Positions 6,172 to 14,098 are shown, counted from the stretch's first letter. The stretch is 20,843 nucleotides of DNA from Lachnospiraceae bacterium (GCA_900770785.1 CAAGLJ010000209.1:1-20843); one strand, 5' to 3'. Notes: generated by a model not told the origin, from the letters alone. Numbers and translations: made by a program.

Positions 6172-7787
6172 CCTTACAGAAGCTGAATTCGCTGATTTAT
6201 CTCTTGGTGATGGTGGGGGTTTTTCCGCTGTTTTTCTTAAACCAGTACGAAAAAATAGGCACCTTAAAATTTACGCTGTTCTGGTACAGCTCCTTGATTT
6301 TTTGGGGAGTGGGCATAACCATTTCGGTAATCAGGGGACTTAAAGTGGTGGCCGGCGAAGGAAGCTATCCCAATGTTATTTCGATAAATGGGCGGAGGTT
6401 TTATGTCCTGAAGCTGTCCTTTATGGACAAGGCCATGATAGCCTATGGAATATGCGTTATTCTGTCCTTTTCATTCAGTGATTATAAGGAATTTGCCTTA
6501 AAAGGAGCTGTAGGATGGGAAATGGGGCTTTATACACAGCTGATTTTTCTCGGCTTATACTGGATTTTATCCAGGCAGAGGGTTTCTATCAAACCGGTTC
6601 TGGCAGCCCACTTTGTCACCTCCGGCCTGGTCTTTTTATTGGGGATTTTGCATCGTTTCGACATAGACCCGCTGGGATTCTATCAGGGTCTTACCATTTT
6701 TCAAAAGCAGGAATTTTTATCCACTATAGGACAGGCAACATGGTATTCCAGCTATGTATGCACAGTATTTGTGCTGGGAGTACTGGTTTTTTATTTCAGT
6801 GAAAGATCCCGGATTCAGCTGGGCGCAGGAATTTATACAGTGCTTAGCTTTGCCACTCTGGTCACCCAAAACAGTGACAGTGCTTTCTTAAGCATTGCTG
6901 CAGTGATGCTGCTTTTGGGCTGTTTTTCTTTGTCAGGAGGGGAGAGACTGGTTCGTTTTTGGCAGCTGATGACCTTTCTTTGGGGAACCTTTGGAAGTAT
7001 GGGAATATTGCAGAGAATTTTCAGTGACCGGATGATTCCTCTGGATACCCTGTCTTTGTTTTTCTCCCAGAGCATGCTTACCTGGATTTTTTTTGCTGCC
7101 TCTCTGGTTATATACGTTGTTCTGGAGCAGGCTAAAAAAGAGAGGATGGAGAAGCTGCTTCCCATTTTCAGAATGGCCTGTAAAGGGCTTTGGGTTATTC
7201 TGGGAGCCGGAGTGCTGCTGCTGATTGCCTTTATTTATCTGAATACAAAGGGCTATCTGCTTGCCTGGTGGGGCTATCAGTCCACCAATCCCTATTTATA
7301 TTTTGATTATCACTGGGGAAATAACAGGGGGCTGTCCTGGATAGTTTGCTGGCAGCAGTTTTGGCAGCTGCCTTTTTTACATAAGCTCTTCGGAGTTGGA
7401 CCGGACAGCTTTTTGCCCTACCTGTACAGCGTACCGCAGGTCAGTGAGCAGTTAAAAAGCTTCTGGGGAAATCTTAATCTGGCTAATGCCCATAATGAGT
7501 ATTTAAACCATTTGCTGTGCTATGGCCTGCTGGGGCTGGGGGCCTGGATGACGGTTTTGATTGGAGGGATTCGTTATTTTTACAGAAAGGCCAAAGAAGA
7601 GCCTTATTTCATCGGGGTAGCCCTGTGTATCCTGTCCTATGGCTGCCATAATCTGTTCTGTTATCAGCAGGTTTGTTGTACGCCCTTTCTTTTTCTTCTG
7701 TTAGGAATAGCAGAAGGTTTGACAAAACGGGAAAAATCCCCTACTATCATAAAGAACAATTATAATAGAAAAAAGAAGAGGAAATGA
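6132..7787 (+). CDS. O-antigen ligase/polymerase-like (Wzy_C-type) polytopic membrane protein
   Basis: This 551-aa protein has about 11 predicted membrane helices, the first near residues 20-37, and a large loop between the late helices. The loop contains WGNNRGLSW and FGVGPDSF, then NAHNEYLNHLL with N452, H454 and E456. This resembles the conserved periplasmic loop and following motif of O-antigen ligase/Wzy-type proteins, which join or polymerise surface glycans. A Gram-positive host makes attachment of a cell-surface or teichoic-type polymer more likely than lipopolysaccharide. The ATG at 6132 overlaps the end of the pseudouridine synthase gene by 40 nt, with GGAGAGGA upstream. The substrate is unknown; no glycosyltransferases are nearby. 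Confidence 0.75.
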   Translation: MVQKRKPKAGGQITLQKLNSLIYLLVMVGVFPLFFLNQYEKIGTLKFTLFWYSSLIFWGVGITISVIRGLKVVAGEGSYPNVISINGRRFYVLKLSFMDKAMIAYGICVILSFSFSDYKEFALKGAVGWEMGLYTQLIFLGLYWILSRQRVSIKPVLAAHFVTSGLVFLLGILHRFDIDPLGFYQGLTIFQKQEFLSTIGQATWYSSYVCTVFVLGVLVFYFSERSRIQLGAGIYTVLSFATLVTQNSDSAFLSIAAVMLLLGCFSLSGGERLVRFWQLMTFLWGTFGSMGILQRIFSDRMIPLDTLSLFFSQSMLTWIFFAASLVIYVVLEQAKKERMEKLLPIFRMACKGLWVILGAGVLLLIAFIYLNTKGYLLAWWGYQSTNPYLYFDYHWGNNRGLSWIVCWQQFWQLPFLHKLFGVGPDSFLPYLYSVPQVSEQLKSFWGNLNLANAHNEYLNHLLCYGLLGLGAWMTVLIGGIRYFYRKAKEEPYFIGVALCILSYGCHNLFCYQQVCCTPFLFLLLGIAEGLTKREKSPTIIKNNYNRKKKRK

Positions 7788-7796
7788 GGAGGAAAC

Positions 7797-9239
7797 ATGA
7801 CAGAGAAAGACAACAGGAAAAAGGTGGAAGCCATTACATCTATGGACGTGGATTTTGCCCAGTGGTATACGGATGTGGTAAAAAAAGCGGAATTAATCGA
7901 TTATACCAGTGTAAAGGGATGTATGGTACTTAAGCCCGCCGGTTATGCTATTTGGGAGCTGATCCAAAGTCAGCTGGATGCCCGGTTTAAAGAAACAGGA
8001 GTGGAGAATGTCTATCTGCCCATGTTTATCCCGGAGAGTCTTTTGCAGAAGGAAAAGGATCATGTGGAGGGATTTGCACCGGAGGTGGCCTGGGTTACTC
8101 ATGGTGGTTTGAATCCTTTACAGGAAAGACTCTGTGTAAGACCTACATCAGAAACCCTGTTCTGCGATTTTTATAAGAATGATATCCAGTCCTACCGGGA
8201 TTTACCCAAGGTGTATAACCAGTGGTGTTCAGTGGTTCGCTGGGAAAAGGAAACCAGACCCTTCCTTCGCTCCAGAGAGTTTTTATGGCAGGAGGGGCAT
8301 ACAGCCCATGCCACTGCCGAAGAAGCAGAAGCAAGAACTATCCAGATGCTGAATGTATATGCGGACTTTTGCGAAGAAGTACTGGCTATGCCGGTAATCA
8401 AAGGACGTAAGACCGATAAGGAGAAATTTGCCGGTGCCGAAGCCACTTATACTATTGAAGCTCTGATGCATGATGGAAAGGCTCTCCAGTCCGGCACCAG
8501 CCATAATTTTGGTGACGGCTTTGCCAGGGCCTTCGGCATCCAGTATACGGATAAGGATAATACCTTAAAATATGTACATCAGACTTCCTGGGGAATGACC
8601 ACCCGTCTTATTGGAGCCATTATCATGGTTCATGGCGATGACAATGGTCTGGTACTGCCTCCCAGGGTAGCACCTGTCCAGGTAATGATTATCCCTATTA
8701 TGCAGAAAAAAGAGGGGGTACTGGAAAAAGCACAGGAATTGAAGCAGCGTTTGTCTGCTGTTTGCAGAGTAAGGGTGGATGACAGCGACAAGAGTCCCGG
8801 ATGGAAGTTTTCCGAGCAGGAGATGCGAGGTATTCCTCTTCGTGTGGAAATCGGTCCCAAGGATATTGAGGCAAACAAATGTGTAATCTGCCGTCGTGAC
8901 AACGCAGAGAAGCTGGAGGTCAGTCTGGATGAGCTGGAGACTGCTGTAGAGAACCTGCTGGTGAAGATACAGAAGGAAATGCTGGAAAGAGCCAGAGCTC
9001 ACCGGGATGCCAGTACATCTGTGGCAAAGAATATGGATGAGCTACAGCAGATTCTGGACACCAGACCGGGCTTTGTAAAAGCCATGTGGTGTGGCGAACA
9101 GGCCTGTGAGGATCTGATTAAGGAAAAATATGCAGCTACCAGCCGCTGCATGCCCTTTGAACAGGAGCAGCTGGCAGATACCTGCATATGCTGTGGTAAA
9201 CCGGCTAAAAAAATGGTTTACTGGGGAAGGGCCTATTAA
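7797..9239 (+). CDS. proS: Prolyl-tRNA synthetase, short archaeal/eukaryotic type
   Basis: This 480-aa class II aminoacyl-tRNA synthetase charges tRNA(Pro) with proline in the cytoplasm. Class II motif 2 (RWEKETRPFLRSREF followed by LWQEGHTAH) begins at R148, and motif 3 (RLIGAIIMVHGDDNGLVLPP) begins near R270. The anticodon-binding domain spans about 295-400. The C-terminal zinc-type domain, with cysteines near the end and the terminal Tyr (WGRAY), is diagnostic of the ProS type 3 group. No editing insertion domain is present, unlike the longer bacterial ProRS. A GAGGAGG lies before the ATG and only 9 nt separate it from the upstream gene, so it is the last gene of the operon. No T-box leader is seen. 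Confidence 0.96.
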   Translation: MTEKDNRKKVEAITSMDVDFAQWYTDVVKKAELIDYTSVKGCMVLKPAGYAIWELIQSQLDARFKETGVENVYLPMFIPESLLQKEKDHVEGFAPEVAWVTHGGLNPLQERLCVRPTSETLFCDFYKNDIQSYRDLPKVYNQWCSVVRWEKETRPFLRSREFLWQEGHTAHATAEEAEARTIQMLNVYADFCEEVLAMPVIKGRKTDKEKFAGAEATYTIEALMHDGKALQSGTSHNFGDGFARAFGIQYTDKDNTLKYVHQTSWGMTTRLIGAIIMVHGDDNGLVLPPRVAPVQVMIIPIMQKKEGVLEKAQELKQRLSAVCRVRVDDSDKSPGWKFSEQEMRGIPLRVEIGPKDIEANKCVICRRDNAEKLEVSLDELETAVENLLVKIQKEMLERARAHRDASTSVAKNMDELQQILDTRPGFVKAMWCGEQACEDLIKEKYAATSRCMPFEQEQLADTCICCGKPAKKMVYWGRAY

Positions 9240-9269
9240 AAAAGCAGGCCAGGAGAAGATTGGTGGGGA

Positions 9270-9431
9270 TTAGACATAACGATAATCCCAGACATTTGTT
9301 TTGTGGAAGCTCCCTGCGCTATCGTAGGAAAGCTGCTCAATAAATTTATCATGAAACCTGGCATATTCGTTCCAGGCAGAGTTTTTTTCAGGAGGGTTAT
9401 CGGGGCTGTCGTTAGTTTTGTATTTGTTCAT
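9270..9431 (-). CDS. Small protein of unknown function (53 aa)
   Basis: A complete minus-strand ORF lies in the gap between proS and cca. The ATG is preceded at 6 nt by GAGAGGA, a good ribosome binding site. The product starts MNKYKTNDSPDNPPEKNS, is hydrophilic, has a Pro/Asn-rich first third and an aromatic-rich remainder (W20, Y23, F26, F30, Y36, F42, W48, Y50, Y52), and has no signal peptide or membrane helix. A strong hairpin sits in the presumed 5' leader (9458-9481). I do not recognise the family. The ribosome binding site and clean frame in an otherwise empty 400-nt gap support a real gene, but conservation is untested. The rest of 9240-9639 holds the hairpin, a plus-strand promoter and short repeats. 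Confidence 0.5.
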   Translation of the reverse strand: MNKYKTNDSPDNPPEKNSAWNEYARFHDKFIEQLSYDSAGSFHKTNVWDYRYV

Positions 9432-9457
9432 GATTTCCTCTCATTCTGCTTATGTAT

Positions 9458-9481
9458 CGGCCTCGCCTTTTGGTGAGGCCG
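9458..9481. other. Strong GC-rich hairpin in the proS-cca gap
   Basis: CGGCCTCGCC pairs with GGTGAGGCCG across a TTTT loop: 10 bp with one G:U pair when read on the plus strand. Neither strand has a T-run after it, so it is not a standard terminator. It lies 26 nt upstream of the small minus-strand gene's ATG and 19 nt upstream of the plus-strand promoter. Confidence 0.65.
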
Positions 9482-9499
9482 TAAGCCTGTTGTCGTGTC

Positions 9500-9528
9500 T
9501 TGGATGCTTAACTTGAGATTAGTATAAA
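9500..9528 (+). promoter_or_regulatory. Probable sigma-A promoter for cca
   Basis: TTGGAT (9500-9505), a 17-nt spacer and TATAAA (9523-9528) lie 111 nt upstream of the cca start. On the opposite strand TATACT (9526-9521) overlaps the -10, so a divergent start toward the small minus-strand gene is possible, though its -35 is poor. Confidence 0.5.
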
Positions 9529-9639
9529 GGATAAATGTGAACGTGTTGTGTAGGCTTTCTAAAAGATGATTGATGTTTCTAAAGAGAATCTAAACTGCAT
9601 CTAAAAATAGTTGATTGGATTGAAAGAAAGGGAAAATAT

Positions 9640-10986
9640 ATGCAAGAAAGGGTCAATATTGCCCTGCCCGTTGCAGTAAAAGATATTTTAACCAAAATTC
9701 ATCAGGCTGGCTGGGAGGCCTATGCAGTGGGAGGCTGTGTACGGGACTCCCTTCTGGGAAGACAGCCACAGGATTGGGATATTACCACCTCTGCCCTCCC
9801 TGCACAGATTAAGGGGCTTTTTGCCAGGACCATTGATACAGGAATTGTACATGGAACCGTAACGGTAATGGTAGATCATGTGGGCTATGAAGTAACCACC
9901 TACCGGATTGATGGAGAATATGAGGATGGAAGGCATCCAAAGGAGGTATCCTTTACTGCCAGTCTTCTGGAGGATTTAAAACGCCGGGATTTTACCATTA
10001 ATGCCATGGCCTATAATGAGGAAGAGGGACTTATTGATGCCTTTGATGGAATGGGGGATATGCAAAGGAAGATTATCCGCTGTGTGGGAGAGGCACGATG
10101 CCGCTTTGAAGAGGACGCCTTACGCATGATGAGGGCGGTACGTTTCTCTGCACAATTAGGATATGAAATAGAGGAAGAAACGACTCAGGCCATTAAGGCA
10201 CTGGCACCGACTCTTAGGAAGGTGAGTGCAGAACGAATCCAGATGGAGCTGGTAAAGCTTTTGACCTCCGACCATCCGGATTATCTGCGAAAGGCCTTTG
10301 AAACAGGATTGACAGCAGTATTTTTCCCGGAATTTGATGAAGCCATGAAAACTCCTCAAAATCATCCTCACCATTGCTACTGTGTGGGAGAGCATATTCT
10401 TCACAGTCTTACCCACATAAACCCGGAACGGGTGCTTCGTCTCACCATGCTTTTTCATGATATCGGAAAGCCCCCGACCCGCCGGAGGGATGAAGCAGGA
10501 ATCGACCACTTTTATGGTCACAGCACAGTGGGAGAGAGGATGGCAAAGGAAATCATGAAACGGCTGCGGATGGACAATGCCACTATAGAAAAGGTATGTA
10601 TACTGGTAAAATACCATGATTTGCGTCCGGAGCCTGCAAAAAGAGCGGTAAAACGGGCTGTGGTCAAGGTAAGCCGGGAACTGTTTGGTTTATTTTTACA
10701 GGTACAGCAGGCGGATTTGCTGGCTCAGGGAAATTACCTTAGAGAGGAGAAGCAAAAAACCCTGAACAGGGTAAAACAGATTTACGAAGAAATTCTGGAG
10801 GAAGGGGACTGCCTTACCTTAAAGGAGCTGGCCCTCAGTGGGAAGGATTTACTGGAGGCGGGGATGAAGCCGGGAAAAGCCATGGGCGATACATTAAAAA
10901 GGCTTTTGGAGCATGTTCTGGAAAATCCCCAAGATAATAAAAAGGAAATTTTGCTTAAGCTGGCAGAGCAATGGAAGGAAAATTAG
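9640..10986 (+). CDS. cca: CCA tRNA nucleotidyltransferase with HD domain
   Basis: This 448-aa enzyme adds or repairs the 3' CCA end of tRNAs using CTP and ATP. The class II nucleotidyltransferase head has AVGGCVRDSLLG (29-40) with catalytic D45 and D47 (QDWDI). RRDFTINAM (115-123) contributes to nucleotide selection, and the EDALRMMRAVRF block follows. An HD phosphohydrolase-type domain follows, with H273-D274 (LFHDIGKP) and a downstream HFYGHS motif, as in clostridial forms. The start has a GAAAGGGAAAA ribosome binding site. A terminator begins at the stop codon, so the gene appears monocistronic. Length and motifs give no sign of damage. Confidence 0.95.
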   Translation: MQERVNIALPVAVKDILTKIHQAGWEAYAVGGCVRDSLLGRQPQDWDITTSALPAQIKGLFARTIDTGIVHGTVTVMVDHVGYEVTTYRIDGEYEDGRHPKEVSFTASLLEDLKRRDFTINAMAYNEEEGLIDAFDGMGDMQRKIIRCVGEARCRFEEDALRMMRAVRFSAQLGYEIEEETTQAIKALAPTLRKVSAERIQMELVKLLTSDHPDYLRKAFETGLTAVFFPEFDEAMKTPQNHPHHCYCVGEHILHSLTHINPERVLRLTMLFHDIGKPPTRRRDEAGIDHFYGHSTVGERMAKEIMKRLRMDNATIEKVCILVKYHDLRPEPAKRAVKRAVVKVSRELFGLFLQVQQADLLAQGNYLREEKQKTLNRVKQIYEEILEEGDCLTLKELALSGKDLLEAGMKPGKAMGDTLKRLLEHVLENPQDNKKEILLKLAEQWKEN

Positions 10987-11005
10987 CTTAAAAAGGCTAT
11001 TTTTC
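10984..11005 (+). terminator. Terminator overlapping the cca stop codon
   Basis: TAGCTT pairs with AGGCTA (one U:G pair) across an AAAA loop and is followed by TTTTT at 11000-11004. The stem begins with the TAG stop codon itself. Confidence 0.6.
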
Positions 11006-11018
11006 TCTTATAAAATCA

Positions 11019-11047
11019 TCATAAAAACTTTTTTTCTCTCATAAGAT
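11019..11047 (+). promoter_or_regulatory. Sigma-E/sigma-K-like promoter for the CotS-like gene
   Basis: TCATAAA (11019-11025), a 14-nt spacer and CATAAGAT (11040-11047) approximate the sigma-E layout. CATAAGATA also fits the sigma-K -10 pattern CATAnnnTA. It lies about 42 nt upstream of the kinase-like start. The assignment rests on motif similarity and on the spore role of the family. Confidence 0.35.
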
Positions 11048-11088
11048 AGCCTATGACCTAAAGCCAGAGGAATGAGGAGGGGAAAGTT

Positions 11089-12084
11089 ATGAATGACAGA
11101 AGTGTCAGTGTGCTTGAAAAATACGACATCGAGGTGCTTCGTTCCTGGAAAGGGCGAGGCGCTATTCTTTGTGAAACAAAAACAGGAATTAAAATTCTGA
11201 AAGAATATAGAGGAAATGAGCAGCGGCTTGAGCAGCAGGAAAGGCTGCTTAAAGAAATTAAGGAAAGAGGCTGCCTGGGTGTGGAAGAAATTGTCCGAAC
11301 CAGAGAGGGAGAGCTGTCGGTTAAAGACGAGGATATGGTTTCCTACTGTCTGAAGGATTACCGCCAGGGGAAGGAATGTAACAGTAAGGACAGGGCAGAG
11401 TGTGAGGAGGCCCTGGGGCAGCTGGCCAGGTTCCATATGGTCTCCTGTCTGCCCCGGCTGGCAGAAGAATACGGTCTTGTTCCGTTTCAGCTTTCCTTTC
11501 AGCTGGAAAAGCATAATCGGGAGCTGAAGAAGGCTCGCCGCTTTTTAAAGGAAAAGGGACAGAAAACGGATTTTGAAAGGCTGTTAAGCCGCCACTATGA
11601 TTTCTTTTACGAAAAGGCCGGGAAAGTACTGGAGGAAAGCCGAAAAACACAAAAAGAAACGGAAGACGGCAGGAAGCTGCAAAAGGTTTTCTGTCATGGA
11701 GATTTCCAGCATCATAACATTCTGTTTACCAGAGAACAGATATTTTTCATCAACTTTGAAAAGTTTACTCTGGACAGTCCGGCCAGGGATCTGAGCCTTT
11801 TTTTTCGCAAAATCATGGAAAAGAATAACTGGTCGGAGAGCTGGGGACAGAGTATGCTTAAGGCCTATGAAAAAAACAGAAAGCTGTCGGCAGCAGAGAA
11901 GCTGGATTTATACTATCGTCTGTCCTACCCGGAAAAATTCTGGAAGATTGTAAATTTTTATTATAATTCCAGTAAGGCCTGGATACCCGGACGAAATCAG
12001 GAGAAACTGGAAAAACTTTTAAAGCTGGAAGAGGAAAAAAACCGTTATCTGGAGCAGAATTTCCTGCAATGGGTCTTGCATTAA
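11089..12084 (+). CDS. CotS-family spore-coat kinase-like protein
   Basis: This 331-aa protein has the aminoglycoside-phosphotransferase/choline-kinase fold of the CotS/YutH spore coat group. The N lobe has a G-R-G-A-I loop and a conserved lysine in GIKILKEY (about 33-40). The catalytic loop is CHGDFQHHNILF, with H203, D205 and N210. The position that normally holds the magnesium-binding Asp is Asn here: INFEKF, N222, followed by the conserved D in PARDLSLFF. That points to altered or lost phosphotransfer, although I recall similar Asn forms in Lachnospiraceae relatives. The ribosome binding site GAGGAGGGG precedes the ATG. A sporulation-type promoter lies upstream and a PEGA lipoprotein gene follows at 79 nt. 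The spore role is inferred from the family. Confidence 0.75.
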   Translation: MNDRSVSVLEKYDIEVLRSWKGRGAILCETKTGIKILKEYRGNEQRLEQQERLLKEIKERGCLGVEEIVRTREGELSVKDEDMVSYCLKDYRQGKECNSKDRAECEEALGQLARFHMVSCLPRLAEEYGLVPFQLSFQLEKHNRELKKARRFLKEKGQKTDFERLLSRHYDFFYEKAGKVLEESRKTQKETEDGRKLQKVFCHGDFQHHNILFTREQIFFINFEKFTLDSPARDLSLFFRKIMEKNNWSESWGQSMLKAYEKNRKLSAAEKLDLYYRLSYPEKFWKIVNFYYNSSKAWIPGRNQEKLEKLLKLEEEKNRYLEQNFLQWVLH

Positions 12085-12163
12085 GGCCCACAGATTCCGT
12101 ATACTGTTGGTAGAAAAGCCTTTTCAACTCACAAGAACAGGAAAAGGATACATAGGAGGAAGG

Positions 12164-13591
12164 ATGGACAGAAGAAGAAAGAGACTGCTGACTGCCACAC
12201 TTTTGATGCTTTTATGCCTTTGTGGACTGTCAGGATGCAATAACAATCAGCAGACGCAGGAGGTGCAGGCGGAAGAAACAGCAGGGGGCTTTGTTGCCCT
12301 TGCTCCCGGAGCCTATGATAGCGGAGATACTGCTGTTGTAGTAAAAAAACAGGTGGAAAAGAATACGATTACCTTTTTCAATCTGATTAAGGGCAGGAAT
12401 TATACCCTCAACTATGATGGAAGCTCCCGGTTTTATGATAAATATGGTTCAGCCATTTCTCTTGCCCAGCTTTCGGAAGGTGAAATTGTGGAGCTTCAGT
12501 TTTTAAAAGAAAGCAGGCAGCTGGTGAACCTGCAGATTTCAGATAAAATATGGACCATGGATGGGGTCGGTAAATTTGAACTGGAGCTTTCCGGGGGGAA
12601 AGTCAAAATTCTGGATGAATGGTATGTGCTGGCAGAAGATGCCCTGATTTTGTCGGAGGGTAAGGAAGTGGAGCTGATGGATATCAATGCCCAGGATATA
12701 CTCGAAGTAAGAGGTGTGGGACACGATATCTACAGCATCGTAATCGATAAAGGGCACGGCTATCTTAGGCTCACCAATGATGAGTATTTTATTGGTGGAT
12801 GGATCGAGGTAGGACAGAAGCTGATCCGGCGTATTGAACCGGATATGCTGCTGGTGGTGCCGGAGGGTACCTATGAGGTATTTTTGTCCCATAGCGGAAT
12901 TGAAGGAGTTAAGGAGATTCAGGTAGCCCGAAATCGGGAGGTGGAGCTGGACGTGGGAGATATCCGAAAGGATGATCTGGTAAAATACGGCACATTGATT
13001 TTTACGGTAGAGCCTTCCTCTGCCGAGGTCTACCTGGATGGAAAGAGCATAGATATCAGCCGTACGGTTAAGGCAGAATATGGTCTTCATCAGGTGGTGG
13101 CAAAAGCGGAAGGATATGAGACGATAATTCAGTATATCAAGGTCAGCCAGGGCAATGCCACCGTGGCCATTTCACTGGATAAGGAGAAGGACAGAACCGT
13201 TTCAGGAAACGGCACAACGGCACAGACCTCTGCTGGGGTGACTGCCCCGAACAGTACTGCAACCAATACAGGCAGTGTATCCGTAAGCAATAATACCACA
13301 TCAGCTAATACAGGCAGCAGTACTTCCGTCAGTGGAAATAACAGCGGTACGAATACCACCATATCCGGCAACACAAGTACAGGAAGTACTACCGGGTATA
13401 AGGTGACTATAGAAGCACCGGCAGGAGCAGAGATTTATGTGGATGGAACCTATGTGGGCATAGCACCGGTGAGCTTTGCCAAAAAATCTGGAAAGCAGGA
13501 AGTAACCATCCGTAGAGGATATCAGCTTAGAACCTACACCATTGATGTGGATAAGGAAGAAAAGGATATCAGCTACTCTTTTTCCGATTGA
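12164..13591 (+). CDS. PEGA-domain lipoprotein
   Basis: This 475-aa envelope protein has a lipoprotein signal peptide: basic MDRRRKRLL, hydrophobic core and lipobox LSGC with Cys25. The middle part (about 40-270) has no family I recognise. Two PEGA domains follow: the first at about 275-340 (VEPSSAEVYLDGKSI, then GYETIIQYIKV), the second at about 412-475 (IEAPAGAEIYVDGTYVG). They are joined by a Ser/Thr/Asn/Gly-rich linker at about 345-410. PEGA domains are small beta-folds common in surface and S-layer-associated proteins. I start at the ATG at 12164, directly after AGGAGGAAGG; the open frame extends 19 codons upstream to a TTG that would spoil the signal peptide. It lies downstream of the CotS-like gene with no terminator between, so co-expression in sporulation is possible but unproven. 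Confidence 0.85.
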   Translation: MDRRRKRLLTATLLMLLCLCGLSGCNNNQQTQEVQAEETAGGFVALAPGAYDSGDTAVVVKKQVEKNTITFFNLIKGRNYTLNYDGSSRFYDKYGSAISLAQLSEGEIVELQFLKESRQLVNLQISDKIWTMDGVGKFELELSGGKVKILDEWYVLAEDALILSEGKEVELMDINAQDILEVRGVGHDIYSIVIDKGHGYLRLTNDEYFIGGWIEVGQKLIRRIEPDMLLVVPEGTYEVFLSHSGIEGVKEIQVARNREVELDVGDIRKDDLVKYGTLIFTVEPSSAEVYLDGKSIDISRTVKAEYGLHQVVAKAEGYETIIQYIKVSQGNATVAISLDKEKDRTVSGNGTTAQTSAGVTAPNSTATNTGSVSVSNNTTSANTGSSTSVSGNNSGTNTTISGNTSTGSTTGYKVTIEAPAGAEIYVDGTYVGIAPVSFAKKSGKQEVTIRRGYQLRTYTIDVDKEEKDISYSFSD

Positions 13592-13651
13592 ATACCAATA
13601 GAATAGGAGCTCTGAAAAGTGCTTAAAACAGGGAGAAAACCTTAAAAATGC

Positions 13652-13680
13652 TTGACAAACCCAGTGAAACCGTCTATATA
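13652..13680 (+). promoter_or_regulatory. Strong sigma-A promoter of the HU gene
   Basis: A perfect TTGACA (13652-13657), a 17-nt spacer and TATATA (13675-13680) lie 54 nt before the HU ATG. The near-consensus layout fits the abundant product. Confidence 0.85.
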
Positions 13681-13697
13681 TAGATGTAGACGTTTTT
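13671..13697 (+). terminator. Small terminator-like hairpin overlapping the HU promoter
   Basis: CGTCTA (13671-13676) pairs with TAGACG (13687-13692) around a 10-nt loop, followed by TTTTT (13693-13697). It has the shape of a weak intrinsic terminator for read-through from the PEGA gene, and its left arm includes the start of the HU -10. No other terminator is visible after the PEGA gene. Confidence 0.35.
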
Positions 13698-13733
13698 GGC
13701 GTACTAACATTCAGTTAGAGGAGGAGTTCACAA

Positions 13734-14009
13734 ATGAACAAAACAGAATTAGTAGCAGCTATGGCTGAGCAGACAGGATTATCTAAGAAAGACGCAGAAG
13801 CGGCATTAAAGGCTTTCACTGATGTTGTTGCAGAGGAGCTGAAGAAAGGTGAGAAGGTACAGTTAGTTGGTTTTGGTACTTTTGAAGTATCTGAAAGAGC
13901 GGCTAGAGAAGGAAGAAACCCTCAGACTGGTGCAACCATGAAAATTGCAGCTTCCAAAGCTCCAAAATTCAAGGCAGGTAAAGCTCTGAAGGACATGGTA
14001 AACGCATAA
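13734..14009 (+). CDS. hup: HU-family nucleoid DNA-binding protein
   Basis: This 91-aa histone-like protein is full length for the family. It opens MNKTELVAAMAEQTGLSKK, has the helical body to about residue 45, the conserved VGFGTFEV turn (about 45-52) and the DNA-binding arm GRNPQTGATMKI (about 60-71) with the intercalating proline. It bends and compacts DNA as a dimer. The ribosome binding site AGAGGAGGAG is strong, the promoter is near consensus and codon use looks optimised, all consistent with high expression. A long terminator follows, so most transcripts should be monocistronic, with the rqcP-yabP-yabQ-divIC genes downstream. Confidence 0.97.
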   Translation: MNKTELVAAMAEQTGLSKKDAEAALKAFTDVVAEELKKGEKVQLVGFGTFEVSERAAREGRNPQTGATMKIAASKAPKFKAGKALKDMVNA

Positions 14010-14029
14010 GTTTTGTTGTGAACAAAAAG

Positions 14030-14098
14030 AGCTGTCATACCAGGAAGGCTTTCGACACGATTCGGTCGTTATAAGTTTTCTGGTGTGACAGCTTTTTT
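14030..14098 (+). terminator. Long terminator after the HU gene
   Basis: A 14-bp stem (AGCTGTCATACCAG with CTGGTGTGACAGCT, one U:G pair) encloses about 36 nt that contain a second small stem (CGAC/GTCG). It is followed by TTTTTT. An A-run before the stem means it could also work on the minus strand. Confidence 0.85.

Noticed and set aside
12107..12163. N-terminal extension of the PEGA lipoprotein
   Set aside because: The start would be TTG without a ribosome binding site, and it would put about 20 residues before a proper lipoprotein signal peptide.
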